From contig DYSK01000017.1 of NCBI GenBank assembly GCA_020718315.1, positions 1 through 22,592 of the forward strand: 22,592 bases of DNA, read 5' to 3'. Position 1 is the first letter of the stretch, and the number at the start of each line of letters is the position of its first letter. Below, piece after piece: positions 8,531-14,663 of this stretch. The notes beneath the pieces were generated by a model. It searched no databases. It saw nothing but the letters and a program-made list of their open reading frames with translations, and was not told where the DNA came from. This DNA is from Draconibacterium orientale. Lineage in GTDB: Bacteria; Bacteroidota; Bacteroidia; Bacteroidales; UBA12170. Position numbers and translations under genes: made by a program.

Positions 8531-11500
8531 TTAAATACCAAGTTTCAAGTTAAATCCGATACTTCTTGTGGTTGGATATGCCCCACTTTCAATACCTTGA
8601 GCATTGCCCGAACCTAAAGACATTTCAGGATCGAAGTGTTCAGTGTTCTTGAACAAGATGGCTAAGTTACGTCCAATTACAGAAAAGGTAATGTTGCTGA
8701 AAGGTGTTTTATCAACTAATTTCTTGTCTAAAGTATAGCCTACAGAAAGTTCGCGGAATTTGATGTAAGAAGCATCAAATACGTAACGGGCGGTTGGGCT
8801 GTTTGTATAATAAAAAGCACGACCCCAACGGCTGGCTGTAACAAGGATATCGTTAGGAGTACCATCTTCTTTCACACCTGGTAAAACATAACCTCCTGAA
8901 AGAGGACTTGCGTTTGCTAAAGTAACTCCGGCTACAACATTACCTGCTGCATCCAATACCGGGTCACGTTGAGGATTTCCTAATTGGTTAGTTCCTGCGG
9001 TTATTTCATACACACCGGTTGCTTCACCATATTTGGTGTTTACAGAATAAATATCACCGCCTTTTTGTCCGTCAAACAGAACATTTAAAGAAAATCCTTT
9101 ATAAGACATTCTGGACGATAGACCGGCACTCCAATCAGGTTGAATGTTTCCGATGATGGCATCTTTAGCAGGGCCCTTTAGATAATAACCGTTTGTGCCT
9201 ACTGTAGGCTCTCCATTAGTATAAACATAATCAACACCGCGAATAACGCCATAAGGTTCTCCAACAGTAACGTTTACAGAGGCATCCCATGCAGACATTA
9301 GCAAGATGTTAGTTACTTCTTCACCCGTTTCTGCTTTGTAAAGTTTTAAAACGGTGTTGCTGTTTTTATACCAATTTGCACTTAGATCCCAGTTAAAATT
9401 ATCTGTTTTTAGAACATTCGCTGTTAAAGACAATTCGATACCTTTATTTTCGATTTCCCCTGAGTTCATCCAGATGTTAGAATATCCAGATAATGGAGAA
9501 ACGGTAACAGGCATTAATTGATCAATAGAGCGATTGTTGTAATATGCAACGTCTGCACGAATACGGTTATCAAGGAAGTTGGCTTCCATACCTAGTTCGA
9601 AAGATTTTGTACGCTCAGGACGTAAATTCGGATTCAGCATGGTGCTGTTTACAGAAAATAATGCGTCGCTGCCCCAATTGGTTCCTTGTGAGTAAGTAGA
9701 GAACAAACTGTAAACAGGAGCATCATTTCCAACTTCAGCGTAGTTGGCTCTTAATTTTAAGAACGATAGAATAGGAACGTTTTTCAATACTTCAAGTTCA
9801 GTTAAAAGAATACTGGTAGAAGCCGAATAGTAGTTGAATCCGTTGCTTCCTTCGGGAAGTGTAGAAGAAACATCGTAACGGTCGGTTAAATCAACGAAAA
9901 CAAAATCGTTGTAGCCAATAGAAGCGCTAGCGTATAGAGAATTGGTTCCCCATTTTTGTAATGCTTCACTTACGCTTGCCGGAGAAACGGAATTGCTAAC
10001 TGCATACAAATCAGGCACAATTAATCCTCCAACTGTCGAACCATAAATAGACTCAATTGTATTGCGGCGAGCATTGGTTCCCAACAATCCGGTAACGGAG
10101 AAGTCGTTGAAATTTTTATTAAAATTCAACATAAAGTCGTAGTTTAACTCTGATGATTGGCGAGTATAATTACTGAATTTAGATTGATCTACAGAACCAA
10201 CAGCAATGCGTTCGTTTTGTGTTTCAGTGTAAGAGTCAATTGAAACTTTTGCTTTGGCGCTTACCCAATCATTGAGTTTATAATTTAACGAACTGAAACC
10301 AAAGATACGATTACGGTGGTCGTCGTTATAGCTTTTGTAACGAACCCAATAAGGATTATCAAAATAAATAGGTGTTAAATCATCATAGTAACTTGAGTTC
10401 CAAGATAATTGAGAACCGTCGTCACGTAGATAAAGTTCTTCTAGTTTTTGAAAGTCAACGTTTACCTGAAACCATTGACCGAATGATTGCATGACGTTTT
10501 GTCCATCATAGCCTGTTCCATAACGACCAACAGCTTTTTGGTTTGTGTAGGAAACGTTTGCTTCAACGGTAAGCTTATCAGATAAATTACGACTTGCCCC
10601 AAAATTTAAAACGTGTTTTTCTATAGATGAGTTAGGCAACATGCCTGTTTCGTCATCGTTGGTATAAGATAAACGGAAATTTCCTTTTTCGTCGCTGCCT
10701 TCAAAAGTCACGTTGTTTGTGAATCTAATTCCGGTTTTAAAGAAATATTGAAAATTGTTCTCGGGAGCTACCCAAGGAGTAGCAATACCATAGTTTGGTT
10801 TGTTAGGATCTAAAGCGTCCCACTGAACAACCATCAAATTAGGATCGAATTTTTGTCCCCAAGAAGCATCTTCTGATGTTGGAGCAATTAATTCATTGAT
10901 TCCGTCACCGGTAAGATCTGCCCAAAAGAAATTATAATCCAAAGCGCCAGGAACACCTTCGTTTTCATAAAATTGACCATAACCACCACCATATTGATCT
11001 TGTTGTTTTGGCATAGAGGCTGGATCGGCACTGTTGAATGTTACTCCAGAATTGATTGTAACACCAATACCGTCTTTTTTCTTGCCTTTTTTGGTTGTTA
11101 TCTCGATAACGCCGTTTGCAGCGCGAGAGCCATAAAGAGCTGTAGCTGCAGCACCTTTAAGAACAGTCACTGTAGCTATGTCATCGGGATTGATATCGCT
11201 GGCGGCATTTCCGTAGTCATATCCACCCCAACCACCTTGGTTTGTACTTGTGTTTGTATTGCTAATAGGAACACCGTCTACAACAAATAAAGCTTGGTTG
11301 TTTTGGGTAATGGAAGCGTTACCCCGAATGATAATGTTTGCAGATCCTCCCATAGTATTTGGTTGAGTAATCTTAACACCTGATGCTTTTCCGGACAATC
11401 CGGCAACTGGATTAGAGGCACGAACCTCTCCCAAAGCTTCTTCGCCAAGATTTTCAACAGCATAACCCAATGATTTCTTTTCACGGGAAATACCAAGAGC

Positions 11501-11824
11501 TGTAACAACAAATTCATCCAAATCTAAAGCGGATGATTTCAGTACAACATTAATTACAGTTTGTCCTGTAAAAGCTACAATTTGCTTTTCCATTCCTACA
11601 AAGGAAAAAACAAGCGCTTTTGCATTAGCCGGAACTGATAATGTAAATTTACCATCCATATCCGTTGTGGTACCAAGGCTAGTGCCCTCAACAACAACAG
11701 ATACACCTGGAAGAGTACTTCCGTCATCAGAACTGGTTACAGTTCCTTTAACAGAAGTTTGTGCAAACACACCCTGAATGCCAACAAGGGCAACCAAAGC
11801 GAGCATTAGAACAAATTTTCTCAT
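8531..11824 (-). CDS. SusC/RagA-like TonB-dependent outer-membrane transporter A
   Basis: A 1097-residue TonB-linked outer-membrane importer and first gene of operon A. Order: signal peptide (MRKFVLMLALVALVGIQGVFA, cleavage before QTS), carboxypeptidase-regulatory-like domain (~24-97), TonB-box region DLDEFVVTALG (~101-111), plug (~115-250: IIIRGNASIT, ALFVVDGVPI, DDIATVTVLKGAAATALYGSRAANGVIEITTKKG), then a 22-strand-type barrel ending TRSIGFNLKLGI. The first 100 residues closely resemble those of SusC B, while the plug and barrel diverge strongly. Residues 303-311 (DLTGDGINE) look like a calcium-binding loop in an extracellular segment. There is no STN domain. It is followed after 22 bases by susD A. 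The start at 11824 gives a textbook signal peptide. A structured AT-rich leader precedes it (11885-11927). The family is firm; the cargo is unknown. Confidence 0.95.
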   Translation of the reverse strand: MRKFVLMLALVALVGIQGVFAQTSVKGTVTSSDDGSTLPGVSVVVEGTSLGTTTDMDGKFTLSVPANAKALVFSFVGMEKQIVAFTGQTVINVVLKSSALDLDEFVVTALGISREKKSLGYAVENLGEEALGEVRASNPVAGLSGKASGVKITQPNTMGGSANIIIRGNASITQNNQALFVVDGVPISNTNTSTNQGGWGGYDYGNAASDINPDDIATVTVLKGAAATALYGSRAANGVIEITTKKGKKKDGIGVTINSGVTFNSADPASMPKQQDQYGGGYGQFYENEGVPGALDYNFFWADLTGDGINELIAPTSEDASWGQKFDPNLMVVQWDALDPNKPNYGIATPWVAPENNFQYFFKTGIRFTNNVTFEGSDEKGNFRLSYTNDDETGMLPNSSIEKHVLNFGASRNLSDKLTVEANVSYTNQKAVGRYGTGYDGQNVMQSFGQWFQVNVDFQKLEELYLRDDGSQLSWNSSYYDDLTPIYFDNPYWVRYKSYNDDHRNRIFGFSSLNYKLNDWVSAKAKVSIDSYTETQNERIAVGSVDQSKFSNYTRQSSELNYDFMLNFNKNFNDFSVTGLLGTNARRNTIESIYGSTVGGLIVPDLYAVSNSVSPASVSEALQKWGTNSLYASASIGYNDFVFVDLTDRYDVSSTLPEGSNGFNYYSASTSILLTELEVLKNVPILSFLKLRANYAEVGNDAPVYSLFSTYSQGTNWGSDALFSVNSTMLNPNLRPERTKSFELGMEANFLDNRIRADVAYYNNRSIDQLMPVTVSPLSGYSNIWMNSGEIENKGIELSLTANVLKTDNFNWDLSANWYKNSNTVLKLYKAETGEEVTNILLMSAWDASVNVTVGEPYGVIRGVDYVYTNGEPTVGTNGYYLKGPAKDAIIGNIQPDWSAGLSSRMSYKGFSLNVLFDGQKGGDIYSVNTKYGEATGVYEITAGTNQLGNPQRDPVLDAAGNVVAGVTLANASPLSGGYVLPGVKEDGTPNDILVTASRWGRAFYYTNSPTARYVFDASYIKFRELSVGYTLDKKLVDKTPFSNITFSVIGRNLAILFKNTEHFDPEMSLGSGNAQGIESGAYPTTRSIGFNLKLGI

Positions 11825-11830
11825 AACGTC

Positions 11831-11846
11831 TAATTAATTAATTAAT
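11831..11846. repeat. Four-copy TAAT tetranucleotide repeat in the susC A leader
   Basis: TAATTAATTAATTAAT lies six bases upstream of the susC A start codon (11824) and so covers the ribosome-landing region. It may simply keep the site unstructured, as is common in Bacteroidota, which use little Shine-Dalgarno pairing. Changes in copy number could alter initiation, but four copies are few for slippage. Confidence 0.6.
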
Positions 11847-11884
11847 GAATAGATGATTTTCAATATAGGTTTAAGTTTTTCATA

Positions 11885-11927
11885 ACCCTAAAAGTTAGCC
11901 GGATACCCCTTCCGGCTTAACAAGGGT
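11885..11927 (-). promoter_or_regulatory. Leader-RNA hairpin upstream of susC A
   Basis: The core stem AGCCGGA/TCCGGCT (11897-11903, 11911-11917; 7-base loop) extends by GTT/AAC pairs with one bulged base. An outer ACCCT/AGGGT pairing (11885-11889, 11923-11927) encloses it. No T-run follows on either strand, so it is not a plain terminator. On the minus-strand RNA, the loop AGGGGUA could instead pair with the 5' ACCCU (one U-G), an arrangement exclusive of the outer stem. It ends 60 bases before the susC A start. The structure is visible in the sequence; a regulatory role is inference. Confidence 0.45.
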
Positions 11928-12130
11928 GCAATTTAGTTAGTTTTTATATACGAAAAACATAAAATTAAAATTATTTTAACATTTGTTCACATTTGATAAA
12001 GATGTATATTCTTCATTTCTAATAAATACCTGACTCTATTTTAGATAAATAAAATTCCTTAAAATAAATTTACCTAAAAACTTGCTTTCTTTGGAGTCAA
12101 CTAATTCAGAATTTAGTTCGATTTATAGAA

Positions 12131-12238
12131 ATGGTTATATCTATTATGTTGAAGTATTTGGGCTTTGACAAGGAGGAAATTACAGATGCAATGCGGAAAT
12201 TTTATTTTTTAGTGCGCAGGTGTTTTTCTGTAAAATAA
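12131..12238 (+). CDS. Possible 35-residue small ORF
   Basis: ATG at 12131 opens 35 codons (MVISIMLKYLGFDKEE..., ending VRRCFSVK) to TAA at 12238. The product would be basic with an amphipathic centre (DKEEITDAMRKF). A promoter-like TTTCTTTG lies at 12086-12093, but no -33 box or Shine-Dalgarno was seen. Its last 37 bases lie antisense to the 3' end of the membrane-protein gene at 12202, which weakens the case. I do not recognise the sequence; chance is the likelier explanation. Confidence 0.2.
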   Translation: MVISIMLKYLGFDKEEITDAMRKFYFLVRRCFSVK

Positions 12239-12618
12239 GGTATGTGAACCAATAAAGCGACCGATAAAGCAAGCAAAGTAATTAAGTTAAACCAATCTAC
12301 TTGCTCAGCAAAAAGCAAGAGTAAAGCAAATGCGAACGAAAGAGAAGAAAATAAAAATAAGCCAACTTTATTTCTGAACCACATCAATATGACAGAGAGC
12401 GAAAAAACAAGGGCAATAAAAATCAATACGGAGAAAATAAGCCAAAAAGGAAAACGAATGAAAGTTTCTGCGAGATAAGCTTCCAATCCTTTTTTTGCTT
12501 CGGAGTAAAAATAAGCAGAATAAATAATACCCAAGTCAAAAACAAAAAGCAAACTGCTTAATATAAATAGGCTTGTCTTTAGCAAAAAAGGCCGTTTATG
12601 AATCTGATCAAGTTTCAT
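12202..12618 (-). CDS. Small four-helix membrane protein, function unknown
   Basis: A 138-residue integral membrane protein I do not recognise. Four hydrophobic segments are clear: ~13-35, ~57-80 (FWLIFSVLIFIALVFSL), ~84-104 and ~108-127. A short basic N-terminus (KLDQIHKRP) and a basic tail (EKHLRTKK) are likely cytoplasmic. A soluble loop of ~20 residues (YSEAKKGLEAYLAETFIRFP) joins helices 1 and 2. No enzymatic or transporter motif is present. Its ATG overlaps the end of the upstream gene (12608-13075) by 11 bases (ATGAAACTTGA), so the two are translationally coupled and probably act together. The layout of both proteins, four helices with the longest loop after helix 1, suggests related folds, but no clear sequence identity is visible between them. 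Confidence 0.75.
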   Translation of the reverse strand: MKLDQIHKRPFLLKTSLFILSSLLFVFDLGIIYSAYFYSEAKKGLEAYLAETFIRFPFWLIFSVLIFIALVFSLSVILMWFRNKVGLFLFSSLSFAFALLLLFAEQVDWFNLITLLALSVALLVHIPYFTEKHLRTKK

Positions 12619-13075
12619 TTTCGATCATTTTAAAACTTCTATAATACAACAGTACAAAAAGGAGTGTAAACAATAAGCCCGGCGCAGCAGAAAGATCGCT
12701 GCTTACAAATAACAAGGGGAGCAATAAAACAACCAATTGTGAAATGGTATAGAAGTGAATTCCGACTTTTTGTAAATTCCACATTTTATATACACCATAT
12801 AAAGAGCCAAAATAAGCCAATGTACTGAATATAAAAAATGGTCGGCCTGCAGCATTGAAAAAATTGATAATTGTATCTGTATCTATTTCCACACCAATTT
12901 GCTTGTAAGTTTCGGCTAAATCAGATTGAAAAACTTCCAAAAATGCGTTGTAATAAATACTCATCATCAGATAGGAGAAAAAAGATATTCCGGAGCCGAT
13001 AAAACTCAAAACAGCCAAAACGGTTAAAAGTGTAGGGCGCTTTTTTTGCAAAGCAGTTTGTTTTAGTTCTTCCAT
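12608..13075 (-). CDS. Small four-helix membrane protein, function unknown
   Basis: A 155-residue membrane protein, first of a two-gene unit. Helices lie at about 16-40 (TLLTVLAVLSFIGSGISFF), 77-98 (FFIFSTLAYFGSLYGVYKMW), 103-123 and 128-148. Between helices 1 and 2 is a ~35-residue, acid-rich segment (VFQSDLAETYKQIGVEIDTD), probably outside the membrane. The N-terminal KKRPTLLTVLAVLSFIGSG pattern occurs in many uncharacterised Bacteroidota membrane proteins; I cannot assign a function. The following gene starts inside its last codons (11-base overlap). It faces away from a thioredoxin-like gene across ~100 bases with candidate promoters for both directions. Confidence 0.78.
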   Translation of the reverse strand: MEELKQTALQKKRPTLLTVLAVLSFIGSGISFFSYLMMSIYYNAFLEVFQSDLAETYKQIGVEIDTDTIINFFNAAGRPFFIFSTLAYFGSLYGVYKMWNLQKVGIHFYTISQLVVLLLPLLFVSSDLSAAPGLLFTLLFVLLYYRSFKMIENET

Positions 13076-13128
13076 AAAAAATGAGATTCGCTAAATGAAG
13101 ACAAGGTTTTGTTTATTTTAATCTGTTG

Positions 13129-13136
13129 CAAAGCTA
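13129..13136 (-). promoter_or_regulatory. Candidate -7 element of the membrane-protein pair
   Basis: TAGCTTTG on the minus strand (complement of CAAAGCTA) matches TAnnTTTG. It would give a ~45-base leader before the start at 13075. No TTTG occurs at the -33 position, so support is partial. Confidence 0.35.
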
Positions 13137-13154
13137 ATAAAATCTAAAAATGAT

Positions 13155-13162
13155 TACTTTTG
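13155..13162 (+). promoter_or_regulatory. Candidate -7 element of the thioredoxin-like gene
   Basis: TACTTTTG matches TAnnTTTG and is followed by CGGC, a common context for Bacteroidota start sites. Transcription would begin near 13168, leaving a leader of only ~10-16 bases before the ATG at 13178 or 13184. The nearest TTG is 26 bases upstream, so the -33 element is poor. Confidence 0.45.
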
Positions 13163-13177
13163 CGGCTTAAAAAATAA

Positions 13178-13516
13178 ATGCAAATGGATAATGAATTGAA
13201 CGGTCTAACTTTACTGCAGGAAGCCATTGCTAACGATGCCGGATTGATAGCTTATTTTTATAGCGATCAGTGTGCGCCTTGCCATAGTCTTCGTCCAAAA
13301 GTAAAGGACTTGATTATGCAAGATTATCCTCAAATGAAGTTGTATTTTATTAATTCAGAGAAACATCCAGAGATTTCTTCTGAATTTGGCGTCTTTTCAA
13401 ATCCAACCCTTTTGGTTTTTTTCGATCGAAAAGAATATCTGAGAAAAAGCAAATACGTGTCTATTCCTGAGTTATCGCAGGGAATTGAACGTTTGTATGC
13501 GATGATGTTTGAGTAA
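13178..13516 (+). CDS. Thioredoxin-like cytoplasmic protein
   Basis: A 112-residue single-domain thioredoxin-fold protein. The redox motif is CAPC (Cys32, Cys35) after the strand GLIAYFYSDQ, differing from the CGPC of classical thioredoxin. The cis-proline is in SNPT (Pro76), and the family C-terminal strand VFFDRKEYLRKSKY is followed by a final helix. There is no signal peptide or membrane helix, so it should act in the cytoplasm, reducing disulfides or serving a specific partner. It stands alone as a transcription unit, with a divergent membrane-protein pair upstream and convergent purN downstream, so context gives no partner. The start is uncertain: ATG 13178 and ATG 13184 (MDNEL) both fit. 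A thiol-disulfide role follows from the motif; the physiological substrate is unknown. Confidence 0.88.
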   Translation: MQMDNELNGLTLLQEAIANDAGLIAYFYSDQCAPCHSLRPKVKDLIMQDYPQMKLYFINSEKHPEISSEFGVFSNPTLLVFFDRKEYLRKSKYVSIPELSQGIERLYAMMFE

Positions 13517-13572
13517 GAATTGGGTTTTGATGAAATAAAACATATTTCTTATCCATCACTCCTCTCTCAGGC

Positions 13573-14160
13573 CTAATCAGCGGAATGTAAATTATTTCTT
13601 TTTAGCACTTCCTCAATCACTTTTGGATAATATGCGTGTTCCAATTGATGTATTTTTTGTGCAATAATTTCTGGTAATTCGCCAAAGTTAATGGCCGTTT
13701 TTTTCTGAAAAACAATGTCTCCTTCATCATAAGACTCGTTTACGAAATGGATGGTAATACCGCTTTCGGTTTCACCGGCAACCGAAACGGCTTGATGAAC
13801 CCGATTGCCATACATTCCTTTTCCGCCATACTTTGGCAGAAGTGCCGGATGAATATTGAGGATTCGTTGGGGAAAAGTTCTGACAAATGCGGGCGGAACC
13901 AACCAAAGAAATCCTGCCAATACGATCAAATCAATTTGCCGCATTGCCAATTCCTCAAGTAAAGATTCCGGGTTCTGAAATTGCTCTTTTGCAATAATTT
14001 TACTCTCAACGCCCAATTTTAAGGCACGTTCCAAAACAATAGCCATTGGGTTGTTGCTCACAATTAGGATAACCTCTGCAGTCTGCTTTTCTCTAAAATA
14101 GAGAACTATGTTTTCGGCATTGCTTCCGTTTCCCGATGCGAAAATTGCAATTTTTTTCAT
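13573..14160 (-). CDS. purN: Phosphoribosylglycinamide formyltransferase (GAR transformylase)
   Basis: A 195-residue cytoplasmic enzyme of purine synthesis that transfers a formyl group from 10-formyl-tetrahydrofolate to glycinamide ribonucleotide (GAR). The N-terminal Rossmann loop FASGNGSNAE (7-16) binds the ribonucleotide phosphate. The family signature LNIHPALLPKYGGKGMYG (101-118) contains the catalytic Asn102 and His104. The third catalytic residue is Asp145 in YDEGDIV. GITIHFV and the length are normal for PurN, and the absence of a C-terminal extension excludes methionyl-tRNA formyltransferase. It is divergent from acpP-fabF-rnc across 255 bases, an order I associate with Bacteroidales genomes, and convergent with the thioredoxin-like gene. 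A TAATTTTG element stands close upstream. No terminator hairpin was found between it and the convergent gene (13517-13572). Confidence 0.96.
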   Translation of the reverse strand: MKKIAIFASGNGSNAENIVLYFREKQTAEVILIVSNNPMAIVLERALKLGVESKIIAKEQFQNPESLLEELAMRQIDLIVLAGFLWLVPPAFVRTFPQRILNIHPALLPKYGGKGMYGNRVHQAVSVAGETESGITIHFVNESYDEGDIVFQKKTAINFGELPEIIAQKIHQLEHAYYPKVIEEVLKRNNLHSAD

Positions 14161-14176
14161 TTCAGCCCTTTTTATG

Positions 14177-14184
14177 CAAAATTA
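14177..14184 (-). promoter_or_regulatory. Candidate -7 element of purN
   Basis: TAATTTTG on the minus strand (complement of CAAAATTA) matches TAnnTTTG, 16 bases ahead of the purN ATG at 14160, leaving a leader of ~10 bases. No -33 TTTG at the usual spacing was found. Confidence 0.4.
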
Positions 14185-14262
14185 TGTTTTTAAATGCATC
14201 AATCTCGTTTTTTCTCAGGCTCAAAAATGGCAAAAAACTTAAGAATTTACCCGTTTTGGATA

Positions 14263-14300
14263 TTTATCGAATTTATCGGTCGAATATTCGAATCGATAAA
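14263..14300. promoter_or_regulatory. Operator-like palindrome cluster between purN and acpP
   Basis: Two direct TTTATCG boxes (14263-14269 and 14272-14278) and one inverted copy (CGATAAA, 14294-14300) surround the perfect 12-bp palindrome TCGAATATTCGA (14280-14291). The cluster lies ~55 bases upstream of the acpP -33 box and ~80 bases upstream of the purN -7 box. Repeated half-sites around a palindrome suggest a repressor or activator site for one or both units. No factor can be named. Confidence 0.4.
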
Positions 14301-14354
14301 AGTCTTTCCAATCAACGATTTAACTATATATAACATATTAAATTCAATGTTTTT

Positions 14355-14386
14355 TTTGGTTTGTATGCAGTAAATATTTTTCTTTG
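14355..14386 (+). promoter_or_regulatory. Candidate promoter of acpP-fabF-rnc
   Basis: TTTG (14355-14358), 20 bases, then TTTCTTTG (14379-14386): the -33 box and spacing fit the Bacteroidota consensus, and the -7 box has one mismatch (TT for TA). Transcription would start near 14392, about 24 bases before the acpP ATG. Confidence 0.5.
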
Positions 14387-14403
14387 CACCTTGTTAAATT
14401 AAA

Positions 14404-14409
14404 AAGGAG
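14404..14409 (+). promoter_or_regulatory. Strong Shine-Dalgarno site of acpP
   Basis: AAGGAG lies six bases before the acpP ATG (14416). It is notable because most genes in this window have no such site, as is usual in Bacteroidota; it may support the very high expression acyl carrier protein needs. Confidence 0.6.
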
Positions 14410-14415
14410 AAAAAC

Positions 14416-14652
14416 ATGTCTGATAAAAAAGCTAAGATTATTGACATTATTGTTGATAAATTAGGGGTAGATCCAAGTGAAGTTACACCTGAAGCAAGTT
14501 TCACAAACGACTTAGGTGCAGATTCACTAGATACAGTTGAATTAATCATGGAATTCGAAAAAGAATTCAACATGAGCATTCCTGACGATCAAGCAGAGAA
14601 TATTCAAACAGTAGGCGAAGCAATTGCCTATATCGAAGAACACGCTCTATAA
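14416..14652 (+). CDS. acpP: Acyl carrier protein
   Basis: A 78-residue acidic carrier protein that holds growing fatty acyl chains during type II fatty-acid synthesis in the cytoplasm. The phosphopantetheine attachment serine is Ser37 in the invariant motif GADSLDTVEL (34-43). The four-helix pattern is complete, with EFEKEFNMSIPDDQAE as helix-II/III sequence and a final helix VGEAIAYIEEH. Length and composition are typical. It leads a three-gene unit with fabF (11 bases downstream) and rnc. It is preceded by a strong AAGGAG site and a promoter-like element. It needs a 4'-phosphopantetheinyl transferase, encoded elsewhere, for activity. Confidence 0.98.
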   Translation: MSDKKAKIIDIIVDKLGVDPSEVTPEASFTNDLGADSLDTVELIMEFEKEFNMSIPDDQAENIQTVGEAIAYIEEHAL

Positions 14653-14663
14653 GAAATTCTTTT

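Larger units (their letters stand above)
11825..12201. other. 377-base intergenic region upstream of susC A
   Basis: This AT-rich gap lies between the susC A start and the stop of the membrane-protein gene at 12202. It holds a four-unit TAAT repeat (11831-11846), a seven-codon mini-ORF on the minus strand (11883-11860, MKNLNLY), a hairpin-forming segment (11885-11927) and the start of a doubtful small plus-strand ORF (12131-12238). The susC A promoter must be here, but no good TAnnTTTG match was found on the minus strand; the nearest is TATGTTTT at 11961-11954 without a -33 box. Confidence 0.6.

Noticed and set aside
10973..11290. 105-codon plus-strand ORF opposite susC A
   Set aside because: It is antisense to the conserved plug domain, rich in Cys, Thr and Ile with no recognisable pattern, and is explained as a shadow frame.
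11831..11846. TAAT repeat as a phase-variation switch
   Set aside because: Four perfect units are too few for frequent slippage, and the repeat is outside the coding frame; kept only as a minor observation.
11885..11927. Hairpin as an intrinsic terminator of the 12202-13075 unit
   Set aside because: No T-run follows the stem on the minus strand, and it lies ~275 bases beyond the stop of that unit.
14136..14333. 65-codon plus-strand ORF across the purN-acpP spacer
   Set aside because: It starts inside purN antisense and its translation follows the AT-rich operator-like repeats; no protein-like pattern.
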